In this document: positions 37,341 to 45,580 of the stretch, in pieces
How positions within the stretch are numbered: the first letter of the stretch is position 1
Layout of the letters: each line of letters begins with the position of its first letter
DNA from: JAXGXT01 sp040772665
Lineage (GTDB): Bacteria > Bacillota > Clostridia > Lachnospirales > Anaerotignaceae
Direction: 5' to 3'
DNA: 64,000 nt
Assembly (NCBI GenBank): GCA_040772665.1
Contig: JAXGXT010000005.1
Span: 186,001-250,000, forward strand
The notes under the pieces: model-generated
The model's database searches: none
What the model was told of the DNA's origin: nothing
What the model saw: the letters and a program-made list of their open reading frames with translations, nothing else
Made by a program: the position numbers and the translations under genes

Positions 37341-39069
37341 TTTCTTTCACCCCTTTGCCTATCTGGGAGTTATAAATTTCTCTGTAATCTTTGCTTGATT
37401 TTAGCAAATCATTATGTTTTCCTATTGCCGCAATTGTTCCCTTTCCTATAACAATAATTTTATCGGCATTTATAACAGAGCTTATCCTTTGAGCAATTAT
37501 TATTTTTGTTGTATCTTTAAGGTTTTCTGCCAAAGCTTTTTGTATTTTCTTTTCCGTAACAACATCAACTGCACTTGTGCTGTCATCAAGAATAAGGATT
37601 TCCGGTTTTTTAATAAGAGATCTGGCGATGGAAATTCTTTGTTTTTGCCCCCCTGAAAGGTTTACTCCCTTTTGTCCAAGCATTGTTTCATATTTTTCAG
37701 GAAAGCTTTCAATAAATTCATGGGCACATGCACTTTTTGCGGCAGTTTCTATTTCTTCGTCGGTTGCAGTCTTTTTTCCCCACTTTATATTTTCTTTTAT
37801 TGTTCCTGAAAAAAGTATTGACTCTTGCAAAACAACTGAAATTTTTTCTCTTAAATCCTTAAGCTTTAAGTTTTTAATGTTTTCTCCATTAATCAAAATT
37901 TCACCCTGGGCAGTATCGTAAAGCCTTGGTATAAGATTAATAAGTGTTGATTTCCCTGAGCCTGTTTCTCCTAAAATTGCAACAGTTTCTCCTTTTTTCG
38001 CTGTGAAGTTTATGTTTTCCAGCACATATTCTCCATCTCCTGTGCCATATTTAAAATATACGTTTTTAAATTCAAGGCACCCCTCACCATCCTCTGCCTT
38101 AACAGAATTAAGAGGGTCAACAATATCAACCTCTGTTTCAAGAACTTCATTAATTCTGTCTGCAGAAACCTTTGCTCTTGAAAATATCATAAACACCATA
38201 GAAACCATCATAAGTGCAGTGAAAATCTGCATAAGATAAGTCAAAATTGCAACAACATCACCCACAGGCATATTCCCTTGGTTAACCTGAATTCCTCCCA
38301 CATAAAGAACGCACACAATTGCAAAATTTATAATAAAAAACATTATGGGCATAAGAAGAATAATCTTTTGAAAGGCTTTTATGGTAGTATCTCTATAATC
38401 TTCATTTGCTTCATTAAATTTCTTTTTCTCGTAATCGCCTCTTACAAAAACTTTTACAACACGAACCCCTGAAAGGTTTTCACGCATAACCATGTTCACC
38501 TTGTCAAGCTTGGCTTGCACAACCGAGAAAAAGGGAAAACTTGTTTTAACAAGCACAAGTATGGAAACAGCAACGGCAGGAGCAGTTGCAATAATTATTC
38601 CCGTTAGTTTAGGGCTTATGCTAAAGGCCATAAACATTCCGCCCACAGCAAGAAATGGTGCTCTAACAAGCATTCTAAGGCTCATTAAAACAACATTTTG
38701 AACTTGGGTAACGTCGTTTGTTAGTCTTGTTATAAGCGAAGAGGTATTGAACTTATCTATGTTGGAAAATGAAAACTTTTGAATTTTAACAAACATATCC
38801 TCTCTTACGTCAGCCCCGAAATTTTGACTTGCAAGGCTTGAAAAAATAAGACACCCAATTCCTCCAACAATTCCCAAAAGAGAAATAACAAACATTATAA
38901 TTCCTGTGTTAATTATATATTTTATATCTTTATCGGCTATTCCTATATTGATTATGTTGCTAACCAGTTTAGGTTGTGCAAGCTCGCAAGCCACTTCTAA
39001 AATCATAAGTAAAGGTGCAAGTATTGTATAGACCTTATACTTTTTTAAATACTTTGATAATTTAAGCAT
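37333..39069 (-). CDS. Heterodimeric ABC exporter, subunit with degenerate site
   Basis: The 578-residue half-transporter has the same layout, with Walker A GETGSGKST near residue 363 and signature LSGGQKQ near 470. After Walker B it reads ILILDDSTSAVD, so the usual catalytic Glu is Asp. This is the known asymmetric arrangement of heterodimeric exporters, where one of the two ATP sites is poorly hydrolytic. It overlaps marR by eight bases and the next gene by eight bases, so the three genes are translated from one message. Confidence 0.92.
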   Translation of the reverse strand: MLKLSKYLKKYKVYTILAPLLMILEVACELAQPKLVSNIINIGIADKDIKYIINTGIIMFVISLLGIVGGIGCLIFSSLASQNFGADVREDMFVKIQKFSFSNIDKFNTSSLITRLTNDVTQVQNVVLMSLRMLVRAPFLAVGGMFMAFSISPKLTGIIIATAPAVAVSILVLVKTSFPFFSVVQAKLDKVNMVMRENLSGVRVVKVFVRGDYEKKKFNEANEDYRDTTIKAFQKIILLMPIMFFIINFAIVCVLYVGGIQVNQGNMPVGDVVAILTYLMQIFTALMMVSMVFMIFSRAKVSADRINEVLETEVDIVDPLNSVKAEDGEGCLEFKNVYFKYGTGDGEYVLENINFTAKKGETVAILGETGSGKSTLINLIPRLYDTAQGEILINGENIKNLKLKDLREKISVVLQESILFSGTIKENIKWGKKTATDEEIETAAKSACAHEFIESFPEKYETMLGQKGVNLSGGQKQRISIARSLIKKPEILILDDSTSAVDVVTEKKIQKALAENLKDTTKIIIAQRISSVINADKIIVIGKGTIAAIGKHNDLLKSSKDYREIYNSQIGKGVKENE

Positions 39070-39520
39070 TATCTTTCTCTCCCGATTCTAAATTTATAAT
39101 CACTTTTTTGAGAAAATCTCTAAATGTTTTCTTCTCTTCATTTGTAAAATTCATAAAACAAATTTCTTCAACTTCCTTGTTTATTTTTATAGCTTCCTTA
39201 AGCTGTTTTTTACCTAATTCAGTAATAAAAACTCTTACAATTCTTAAATCATCTTCATCATTTTTTCTTTGAATAAGTCCGTTTTTTTCCATTCTTTTTA
39301 ATGCATCTGTTATGCTTGCAGGTTTAAACATAACTATGCCTCCAATATCTTTTTGCTTGCAGCCGTTGTTTTTATTTATTGCCGCAAGTATAGGAACTTG
39401 GCCCGGAAAAAACTCCAAATCAGAAATAAGTTCAATAAATTTCGCTCTATGAAGTTTCATAACGCAATGAAAATAAAATTCCAATCCCTTTGAATCTTCA
39501 TTCATAGAACAAAACATCAT
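39062..39520 (-). CDS. MarR-family transcriptional regulator of the ABC exporter
   Basis: The 152-residue protein has a winged helix: FPGQVPILAAINKNNGCKQKDIG around residues 38-60, the recognition helix MFKPASITDALKRMEKNGLI near 65-84, and the DEDDLRIVRVFITELG wing near 88-103. MarR proteins usually repress their own operon until a ligand binds. The start is uncertain: GGGGGTGG fits the ATG at 39520 (or the next codon), while the frame is open to 39532. Confidence 0.88.
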   Translation of the reverse strand: MMFCSMNEDSKGLEFYFHCVMKLHRAKFIELISDLEFFPGQVPILAAINKNNGCKQKDIGGIVMFKPASITDALKRMEKNGLIQRKNDEDDLRIVRVFITELGKKQLKEAIKINKEVEEICFMNFTNEEKKTFRDFLKKVIINLESGEKDNA

Positions 39521-39535
39521 AACCACCCCCATTAC

Positions 39536-39577
39536 TTAGCTACCTAAATATTTTAGCATTTTTGTCCTCAAAGTCAA
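39536..39577 (-). promoter_or_regulatory. marR-ABC promoter with operator
   Basis: TTGACT (39572-39577) and TAAAAT (39550-39555) are spaced by 16 bases on the minus strand. At the expected start point lies TTAGGTAGCTAA (39536-39547), an imperfect palindrome of the TTAGnTAnCTAA form known from MarR operators, suggesting autorepression. Confidence 0.65.
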
Positions 39578-39591
39578 GTTTTTTAAATAAA

Positions 39592-39647
39592 AAAAGGGCA
39601 AATCTTTATAGCCCCAATAAAAGCTATTTATAAGATTTTGCCCTTTT
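39592..39647. terminator. Terminator of the hemolysin III gene
   Basis: A long stem (39592-39606 with 39632-39647, extended by ATAGC/GCTAT inside) starts directly after the stop codon on the minus strand and ends in TTTTTTTATTT. Confidence 0.8.
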
Positions 39648-39650
39648 CTT

Positions 39651-40319
39651 TTATAAAAGATAAGCAAACATTAAAGTTACATGAAAAGCTGTTCCAATCA
39701 TTACAAAAACATGGAAAATTTCATGAAAACCAAAGTTTTTAAAGTTTAGTTTAGGCCATTTTAATGCATAAATCACAGCGCCTAAAGTATATGAAATTCC
39801 CCCTAAAGAAAGAAGAATTATTCCTCCCAAAGGCATAGACTTGCCTAAGGGATAAAAAGCAAAAACAACAAGCCACCCCATAACAACATATATCGCTGTG
39901 GAAAGCCACCTTGGAGCATTAAACCAAACGGCTTTAAGAATTATTCCCCCAAAGGCAAATGCCCAAACAAGAGCAAGAAGCGTCCAGCCCCAGGTTCCTT
40001 TTAATGTAATTAAGCAAACAGGTGTATAAGTTCCGGCAATAAGCACAAAAATCATCATATGGTCAATTCTTCTTAATATTGCAACTGTTTTCTCGGAAAC
40101 AGGAAGTGCATGATAAATTGTGCTTGCTCCATAAAGCATTATAAGCGAAGCTCCAAAAATAGAAAATGAAACAACATGATAAATTGTAGCATATTTACTG
40201 CTTAAAATAACAAGCACTATAAGTATGGGAATTGATAAAACAAACCCGATAAAATGAGTAAGCGCACTTATAGGATCTCTTATTCTTGCACCCAAAGAAC
40301 CTCTTTTAATATTTTCCAT
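39651..40319 (-). CDS. Hemolysin III family (TrhA-like) membrane protein
   Basis: The 222-residue protein has seven membrane segments and the family's metal-type histidines: DPISALTHFIGF near residue 17, YGASTIYHALP near 65, RRIDHMMIFVLIAGTYTPV near 85, and HEIFHVFVMIGTAFH near 200. It belongs to the HlyIII/PAQR group; bacterial members affect membrane lipid homeostasis, and haemolytic activity should not be assumed. It has its own promoter and terminator. Confidence 0.9.
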   Translation of the reverse strand: MENIKRGSLGARIRDPISALTHFIGFVLSIPILIVLVILSSKYATIYHVVSFSIFGASLIMLYGASTIYHALPVSEKTVAILRRIDHMMIFVLIAGTYTPVCLITLKGTWGWTLLALVWAFAFGGIILKAVWFNAPRWLSTAIYVVMGWLVVFAFYPLGKSMPLGGIILLSLGGISYTLGAVIYALKWPKLNFKNFGFHEIFHVFVMIGTAFHVTLMFAYLL

Positions 40320-40374
40320 TCAAATACCTCCATCACATAACATAGTTATTATAACTACATCTTATTATATTCAT

Positions 40375-40403
40375 ATATTATCATTTTTATTATGAATTTG
40401 CAA
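40375..40403 (-). promoter_or_regulatory. Promoter of the hemolysin III gene
   Basis: TTGCAA and TAATAT are spaced by 17 bases on the minus strand. Downstream, within the leader, is a small palindrome ATAGTTAT/ATAACTA near 40343-40357. Confidence 0.6.
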
Positions 40404-40430
40404 CGATAAAATTAAAATTTTCTTAAAAAC

Positions 40431-40459
40431 TTGATACATGGTTATAAATACTATATAAT
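40431..40459 (+). promoter_or_regulatory. Promoter of the DUF1836 gene
   Basis: TTGATA and a perfect TATAAT are spaced by 17 bases on the plus strand. The start codon is 155 bases further on, so the leader would be nearly 150 bases long; I see no clear hairpin in it. Confidence 0.7.
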
Positions 40460-40613
40460 ATATAAAAAGATACTTTTTGGAAATAAATATTAAAAAATAA
40501 TGATTTTAGCAAAGCTTAAAATTTATCTTTGCTCTGATATAAATTATTACATTTTAAATTTTATGAGATAATTTTTTAATTTCTATAAACAATTTGCTTG
40601 GAGTGATGAATTA

Positions 40614-41195
40614 GTGGAATTTAACCAAGAACTTATAAAATTAGCAGAAGAGATATTCGACCTTGAAACAGTTGAATTAAGTGATATCCCTGAAATAGAA
40701 TTATATATGGATCAAGTTACAACCTTTATGGAAACCAAACTTGACATGTATAAAAGAAATGATGAGGATAAAATTCTTACAAAAACAATGATAAATAATT
40801 ATGCAAAAGCAAAGCTTTTTCCGCCGCCTATGAAAAAAAAATATAATAAAAACCACATTATGCTTTTAATTATAATTTATCATTTAAAGAGCATTCTTTC
40901 CATAAGCGATATAAAAACTGTGCTTTCCCCTATCACTAAGGAACTTACAATCAATTCAAAAAGTAAGATTTTAGAAACAGTATATAAAAACTTTATCATA
41001 ATACAAAAAAGTGTAAAAAGTTCAAAAATGAGCCACAGTTTTTCAAACAACCATGAACTTTTGCAAAGCCTTGAAATCGATAAAACATCTAAAGACTTTG
41101 AAGTTATTGAAAATATCCTAACAATACTTATTTTGGCAGTTTATTCAAACACAGAAAAAAGACTGGCAGAAAAAATAATTGACAACAGATTTTAA
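40614..41195 (+). CDS. DUF1836 domain protein, probable MerR-like regulator
   Basis: The 193-residue protein matches DUF1836 with the signature IELYMDQVTTFME near residue 26 and LTKTMINNYAKAKLFPPPMK near 52-71, followed by KKYNKNHIMLLIIIYHLK. The N-terminal part has a helix-turn-helix resembling MerR proteins, so DNA binding is likely. Targets are unknown. The start is GTG with a GGAG site. It is transcribed alone and is convergent with the GntP gene. Confidence 0.82.
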   Translation: MEFNQELIKLAEEIFDLETVELSDIPEIELYMDQVTTFMETKLDMYKRNDEDKILTKTMINNYAKAKLFPPPMKKKYNKNHIMLLIIIYHLKSILSISDIKTVLSPITKELTINSKSKILETVYKNFIIIQKSVKSSKMSHSFSNNHELLQSLEIDKTSKDFEVIENILTILILAVYSNTEKRLAEKIIDNRF

Positions 41196-41208
41196 AATTA
41201 AACTTATT

Positions 41209-41247
41209 AATAGTTGGAGTTAACAAATACTCTCCAACTATTTTTTT
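41209..41247 (+). terminator. Terminator of the DUF1836 gene
   Basis: An 11-bp stem (AATAGTTGGAG with CTCCAACTATT) ends in a run of T on the plus strand, 13 bases after the stop. Confidence 0.85.
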
Positions 41248-41269
41248 ATTTTTAAACATAAATTTTAAA

Positions 41270-41297
41270 GGGTGAGATTGAAAAATCAATCTCACCC
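41270..41297 (-). terminator. Terminator of the GntP gene (shared repeat sequence)
   Basis: A perfect 12-bp stem (41270-41281 with 41286-41297) with a four-base loop is followed by TTTAAAATTT on the minus strand. The sequence and its flanks nearly repeat the aspS terminator at 6626-6655. Confidence 0.8.
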
Positions 41298-41335
41298 TAA
41301 TTATTAACATAAAGCTTTTTTATATTATGTATAAC

Positions 41336-42727
41336 TTATACAATACCAAGTGTTCCTAATGTAATTACAACAACTGCTGCAATTGTTGGAATTACTACTG
41401 TAACCATACCAATATGAACATAACTGTCTTTATGGGTCATACCTGTAATACCAAGAAGTGTAATAACAGCACCGTTATGAGGTAAGCTGTCTAAGCCACC
41501 GCAGGCAACAGCAGCAACTCTATGAAGAACCTGAATTGGAATTCCTTGAGCAGCAGCCTGATCCATAAATGTCTGACCAAATGCCTCAAGAGCAATACTA
41601 ACACCGCCTGAAGCAGAACCTGTGATACCTGCAAGAACTGAACTTGAGATAGCTGTTGTAATAAGAGGATTTGATGAAATTCCCATTAATCCTGCACCTA
41701 CGACACCAAAAGCAGCAAGTGTCTTAATAACGTTACCGTAACCAACTTCACAAGCTGTGTTCATGATAGCAAGGAATGAGCCTTGAACGCCATCTTTAAG
41801 TGTGTTCATGATACCTTTTTTAAATCTCTTTTTGTTTAATACAATTGCCACAAGGATAGCTACAATCAAAGATACAATCAAACTCCAGTTTCCAAGTACA
41901 GCTGAAGGTGTTGTATTAAAAGATTCTTCTAAGTATGAGAAGTCCATACCTGGGAAAATAACCTTTGAAAGAACAAAGTTTCCTATTAATACAATTAATA
42001 TTGGAATCATAGCTGCTCCGAATGAAGGTGCATCATCTAAATCTACAGCATTTAAACTTTCGTTTGGATGAACACCGTATCCTTCCCCTGCATGTCTTGC
42101 TTTGTTAGCTCTTGTAACAATCCAAAGAGTACCGCCAAAGAACATGATAAATGCAGCCACTATACCTAAGATAGGTGCAGCAAAAAGGTCTGTTCCTAAA
42201 TATTTCATAGGAATAGCATTTTGAATCTGTGGTGAACCCGGAAGAGCTGTCATAGAGAATGTGAATGTACCCATAGCAATTGAGCCTGGTAACAATCTTT
42301 TTGGAATATCAGCTTCTCTAAATAAAGCAGCACCAATTGGATAAAGAGCAAATGCAGCAACAAACATGGAAACGCCGCCATATGTAATAAGTCCGCCGGC
42401 AATTACGATTGCCCAAATTTCTTTACCTTTACCAACTTTTTTTGCAATAAACATAGCTATTGAATTGGCTGTTCCTGTATCGTCCATAACCTTACCGAAT
42501 AAAGCACCCAATAAGAATACAGGATAATAGTTTTTAACGTAGTTAGCTGCATTGGACATGAATGTCTCTGTGTATGTAGCTAAAAGATGAACTTGACCTC
42601 CGTCAAACACAGCAAATGATGCTGCAAGAAGTGCTAAAATAGGTGCCAAAAGAATAACTGACCAACCTCTGTAAGCAAGGTAAATCAAAAGGCACAAAGA
42701 TAATATAATACCTATTAATCCAAACAT
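41336..42727 (-). CDS. GntP-family permease, probably for a short hydroxy or fatty acid
   Basis: The 463-residue protein has about twelve to fourteen membrane segments and matches the GntP symporter family (FPVFLLGALFGK-like region near 70, GTFTFSMTALPGSPQIQNA near 155, GGLDSLPHNGAVITLLG near 413). Family members take up gluconate or related acids; relatives next to CoA-transferase genes are annotated as hydroxybutyrate permeases. Its position behind crotonase and CoA-transferase genes supports a C3-C4 acid substrate. An AGGAGG site precedes the ATG. Confidence 0.85.
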   Translation of the reverse strand: MFGLIGIILSLCLLIYLAYRGWSVILLAPILALLAASFAVFDGGQVHLLATYTETFMSNAANYVKNYYPVFLLGALFGKVMDDTGTANSIAMFIAKKVGKGKEIWAIVIAGGLITYGGVSMFVAAFALYPIGAALFREADIPKRLLPGSIAMGTFTFSMTALPGSPQIQNAIPMKYLGTDLFAAPILGIVAAFIMFFGGTLWIVTRANKARHAGEGYGVHPNESLNAVDLDDAPSFGAAMIPILIVLIGNFVLSKVIFPGMDFSYLEESFNTTPSAVLGNWSLIVSLIVAILVAIVLNKKRFKKGIMNTLKDGVQGSFLAIMNTACEVGYGNVIKTLAAFGVVGAGLMGISSNPLITTAISSSVLAGITGSASGGVSIALEAFGQTFMDQAAAQGIPIQVLHRVAAVACGGLDSLPHNGAVITLLGITGMTHKDSYVHIGMVTVVIPTIAAVVVITLGTLGIV

Positions 42728-42993
42728 TATTTCATCCTCCTAATAATTATATAAAAGCATAAATCCCAAAAAACTTCTCCCCTGATATAAGGCCTCCTTT
42801 CCAGTAAAATACCTAAATTTCGCTGTAATTGTTTCCTTATGATGGATTTTAAAGTCTGTTTACAGCAAATATTGGGATTTTTATTATATGCCGCCTTGTT
42901 CGAAGCATAATTATAAGAAATACCAAAACACTTTCACTAAAATTCCCCAACTTTAGTATGCAACGAACAAGGTGTGGCAGACAAACGGATTAA
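42728..42993 (-). other. Structured spacer between crotonase and GntP genes
   Basis: The 266-base spacer holds two consecutive long-range inverted repeats. CTTGTTCG/CGAACAAG (42895-42902 with 42964-42971, extended by GCC/GGC) encloses a smaller ACTAAA hairpin. AAATCCCAA/TTGGGATTT (42761-42769 with 42872-42880) brackets a second region. A TATAAT box at 42910-42915 on the minus strand lacks a good -35 partner. It may be a processed or regulated leader for the permease; I see no small gene with a good ribosome site. Confidence 0.45.
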
Positions 42994-43794
42994 TTATTTA
43001 CCTGTAAATTTAGCTGGTCTTTTTTCAAGGAAAGCTGCAACGCCTTCAACTTTGTCAGCAGTTGAAAAAAGAAGTCCTGTAACATCTCTTTCAAGTTCAA
43101 GAGCGTCGTCCATATCCATTTCTTTACCTCTGTTGATTGCAACTTTACACATTGAAATAGCCTTTGGAGCTTTTGTAAGTATTGTTGCCATCATTTCTTT
43201 TGCTGATGAAAGAAGTTCTTCAGGAGCAACTACTTTATTTACAAGACCAATTGAAAGAGCTTCTTCAGCTTTAACTTGTCTTGCTGTAAAGATAAGTTCT
43301 TTTGCAATTCCGTATCCAACAAGTCTTGTTAATCTTTGTGTTCCGCCAAAGCATGGCATAATTCCAAGGTTAACCTCAGGCTGACCAAAAACTGCATTTG
43401 TGCTTGCAATTCTTATGTCACAAGCCATGGAAACTTCGTTTCCGCCGCCAAGTGCATAGCCGTTTACAGCAGCAATAACAGGTTTTTCAAGCTTTTCAAT
43501 GGAGCTGCAGCAGATCTGTCCAAGCTCTGCACACTTTCTTCCGCCCATTGCATCAAGAGGAACAAACTGTGTAATATCCGCTCCTGCAATAAAGCCTTTT
43601 CCTTCAGCAGTAATAATAACGCCGTTTATAGAATCATCATTGCTGATACAATCCATGATTGTAACCATTTCTTTCATTGTTTCAGCATTTAAAGCGTTAA
43701 GAGCTTTAGGTCTATTCATTGTTAAAATAGCAACCTCACCCTCAACCTCAATGATAATGTTACTGATACTTTCTTTAAGTTCTACTAACTTCAT
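42994..43794 (-). CDS. Enoyl-CoA hydratase/crotonase family protein
   Basis: The 266-residue protein is a crotonase-fold enzyme: TMNRPKALNALNAETM near residue 25, the oxyanion-hole segment GKGFIAGADITQF near 63, and both catalytic glutamates (GGGNEVSMACD near 118 and GQPEVNLGIMPCFGG near 140). These features fit 3-hydroxybutyryl-CoA dehydratase activity. The frame starts three codons earlier, but a GGAG site fits the ATG at 43794. It follows the CoA-transferase gene by 44 bases. Confidence 0.9.
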   Translation of the reverse strand: MKLVELKESISNIIIEVEGEVAILTMNRPKALNALNAETMKEMVTIMDCISNDDSINGVIITAEGKGFIAGADITQFVPLDAMGGRKCAELGQICCSSIEKLEKPVIAAVNGYALGGGNEVSMACDIRIASTNAVFGQPEVNLGIMPCFGGTQRLTRLVGYGIAKELIFTARQVKAEEALSIGLVNKVVAPEELLSSAKEMMATILTKAPKAISMCKVAINRGKEMDMDDALELERDVTGLLFSTADKVEGVAAFLEKRPAKFTGK

Positions 43795-43838
43795 AAAAGA
43801 CATCTCCTTTTAGTTAATATATTTGAAATAATAAATTA

Positions 43839-45392
43839 TTATTTACCAAGACCCATTGGTTCTTCTCTAAAAATTCTTTCATCCATTAATTTAACTTCAT
43901 CCTCCATTTTTGGAGTAAAGCCCATAAGGTCAATAATTTGTGTCTGAATATCAATTCCAGGTGCAACTTCAATAAGGTATAAACCGTCTTTTCTAAGTTC
44001 GAAAACAGCTCTTTCTGTTATATACATAACAGGCTGATTTACCTTGTTTGCATATTCACCGCTGAAAGTTATATGTTCAACAGCATCCACAAACTTTTTC
44101 TCTTTTCCTTCGTTAGTGATAACCATTTTTCCATCTTCAACAGCAGTTTTAAGCCCGCCCGCTGTAAATGTGCCGCAGAAGAAAACTTTTTTAGCATTTT
44201 GTGTAATATTTATAAAACCGCCGCAGCCGGCAATTCTTGGTCCGAATTTACTTACGTTTACATTTCCCTTATTATCTGTTTGTGCAAGCCCAAGGAATGC
44301 AAGGTCAAGGCCGCCTCCGTCGTAGAAATCAAACTGGAAGTTTTGGTCAACATAGCATTCAGCATTAATGGATGCTCCAAACTGAGAACCGCCTAAAGGA
44401 ATACCGCCTATAGGGCCGGGCTCAACAGTAAGTGTCATATAATCGCCGATTCCCTCTTCGTTAGCAACCATGGAAACATATTCAGGTGCTCCTATTCCAA
44501 GGTTAACAACTGTGTTTTCTCTAAGTTCCATTGCCGCTCTTCTTCCAATAACCTTTTTAGCTGAAAGAGAAAGCTTTTCCATCTCTCCTGCAGGAGCAAT
44601 TGCTTTGCCGCAAAGTGTAGGATCAAATTCCTTACCAATACACTGCTGGTGCTCGTCAGGTGTTGAAATAACAACATAGTCAACATAAATTCCAGGAACC
44701 TTAACAAGTTTAGGGTCTAAAGTTCCTTCTTTAACAATTCTTTCAACCTGAACAACAACAATACCGCCGCTGTTTTTAGCTGCCTGTGCAATTGATGTGG
44801 CATCAACAGGTGTAACTTCTTTTTCTAATGTTACATTGCCTCTTTCGTCGGCGTATGTTCCCCTTATGTAACATACATCAATAGGTAATGATTTATAAAA
44901 AAGAGTTTCGTGACCGTCTATTTCAATAAGTTTAACTAAATCTTCTTTTGTTAAATCATTAAGTTTACCGCCGGAAATTCTTGGGTCAACATATGTATTT
45001 AAGCCAACATGAGAAATTATACCGGGTTTTCCTCCTGCAATAGCTCTGTAAAGCTGTGAAAGAACACCTTGCGGAAAGTTATAACCTTCTATTTTATTAT
45101 CAATAATAAGCTGTCCCAAATTTGGGGCTAAGTTGTAGTGTCCCGCTATAACTCTTTTTATCATACCCTCATGTGCAAATCTGTCCGCACAGCTTCCGTC
45201 ACGGTTGCCTACTCCCGCCGCATAAAACAAAGTAAGATTCTTAGGCTCGTTTGTTTCTAAAAAACGTTTTTCAATAGCCCTCGTAAGTGATTCAGGGTTT
45301 GCACTTCCCACAAATCCGTTAAGTGCTACCGTGTCACCGTCTTTAACAAGTGATACAGCCTCTTGTGCAGATATTACCTTTACTTTCTTCAT
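43839..45392 (-). CDS. Short-chain acyl-CoA:acetate CoA-transferase (Pct-like)
   Basis: The 517-residue protein fuses the alpha and beta domains of the type I CoA-transferases. It closely resembles propionate CoA-transferase of Anaerotignum propionicum from memory, with GDTVALNGFVGSANPE near residue 18, GNRDGSCADRFAHEG near 62 and the active-site Glu in NLGIGAPEYVSMVANEEG near 320. Such enzymes move CoA among acetate, propionate, lactate, acrylate or butyrate. It heads the operon with crotonase and GntP genes, so an imported acid would be activated here and then hydrated or dehydrated. An AGGAGG site precedes the ATG. Confidence 0.88.
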   Translation of the reverse strand: MKKVKVISAQEAVSLVKDGDTVALNGFVGSANPESLTRAIEKRFLETNEPKNLTLFYAAGVGNRDGSCADRFAHEGMIKRVIAGHYNLAPNLGQLIIDNKIEGYNFPQGVLSQLYRAIAGGKPGIISHVGLNTYVDPRISGGKLNDLTKEDLVKLIEIDGHETLFYKSLPIDVCYIRGTYADERGNVTLEKEVTPVDATSIAQAAKNSGGIVVVQVERIVKEGTLDPKLVKVPGIYVDYVVISTPDEHQQCIGKEFDPTLCGKAIAPAGEMEKLSLSAKKVIGRRAAMELRENTVVNLGIGAPEYVSMVANEEGIGDYMTLTVEPGPIGGIPLGGSQFGASINAECYVDQNFQFDFYDGGGLDLAFLGLAQTDNKGNVNVSKFGPRIAGCGGFINITQNAKKVFFCGTFTAGGLKTAVEDGKMVITNEGKEKKFVDAVEHITFSGEYANKVNQPVMYITERAVFELRKDGLYLIEVAPGIDIQTQIIDLMGFTPKMEDEVKLMDERIFREEPMGLGK

Positions 45393-45417
45393 TTTGCTTA
45401 CCCTCCTACTTAATAAA

Positions 45418-45433
45418 ACTAAATAAGTTTAGT
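45418..45433 (-). promoter_or_regulatory. Small palindrome in the CoA-transferase leader
   Basis: ACTAAA and TTTAGT form a perfect inverted repeat with a four-base loop, 26 bases before the CoA-transferase ATG. It may be a weak hairpin or a protein site. Confidence 0.35.
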
Positions 45434-45499
45434 CTTTTTTAAATAACCCATTTTAAAAGAGTATATAATATGTTATAATGACTTTGAAGAAAGACAACT

Positions 45500-45529
45500 T
45501 TATTCAATTTTATTCAACTTGAATAAAAT
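45500..45529. promoter_or_regulatory. Putative operator between the CoA-transferase operon and its regulator
   Basis: ATTTTATTCAA and TTGAATAAAAT form a perfect 11-bp-arm palindrome around a single C (45507-45529). A third half-site, TTTATTCAATT, abuts it at 45500-45510. It lies roughly midway in the 188-base gap between divergent genes, the position expected for a shared control site. Confidence 0.65.
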
Positions 45530-45580
45530 ACAATTCACATTGATTAAATTTGTCAACTTGCTAAAGAAAGGAGAAATAAT

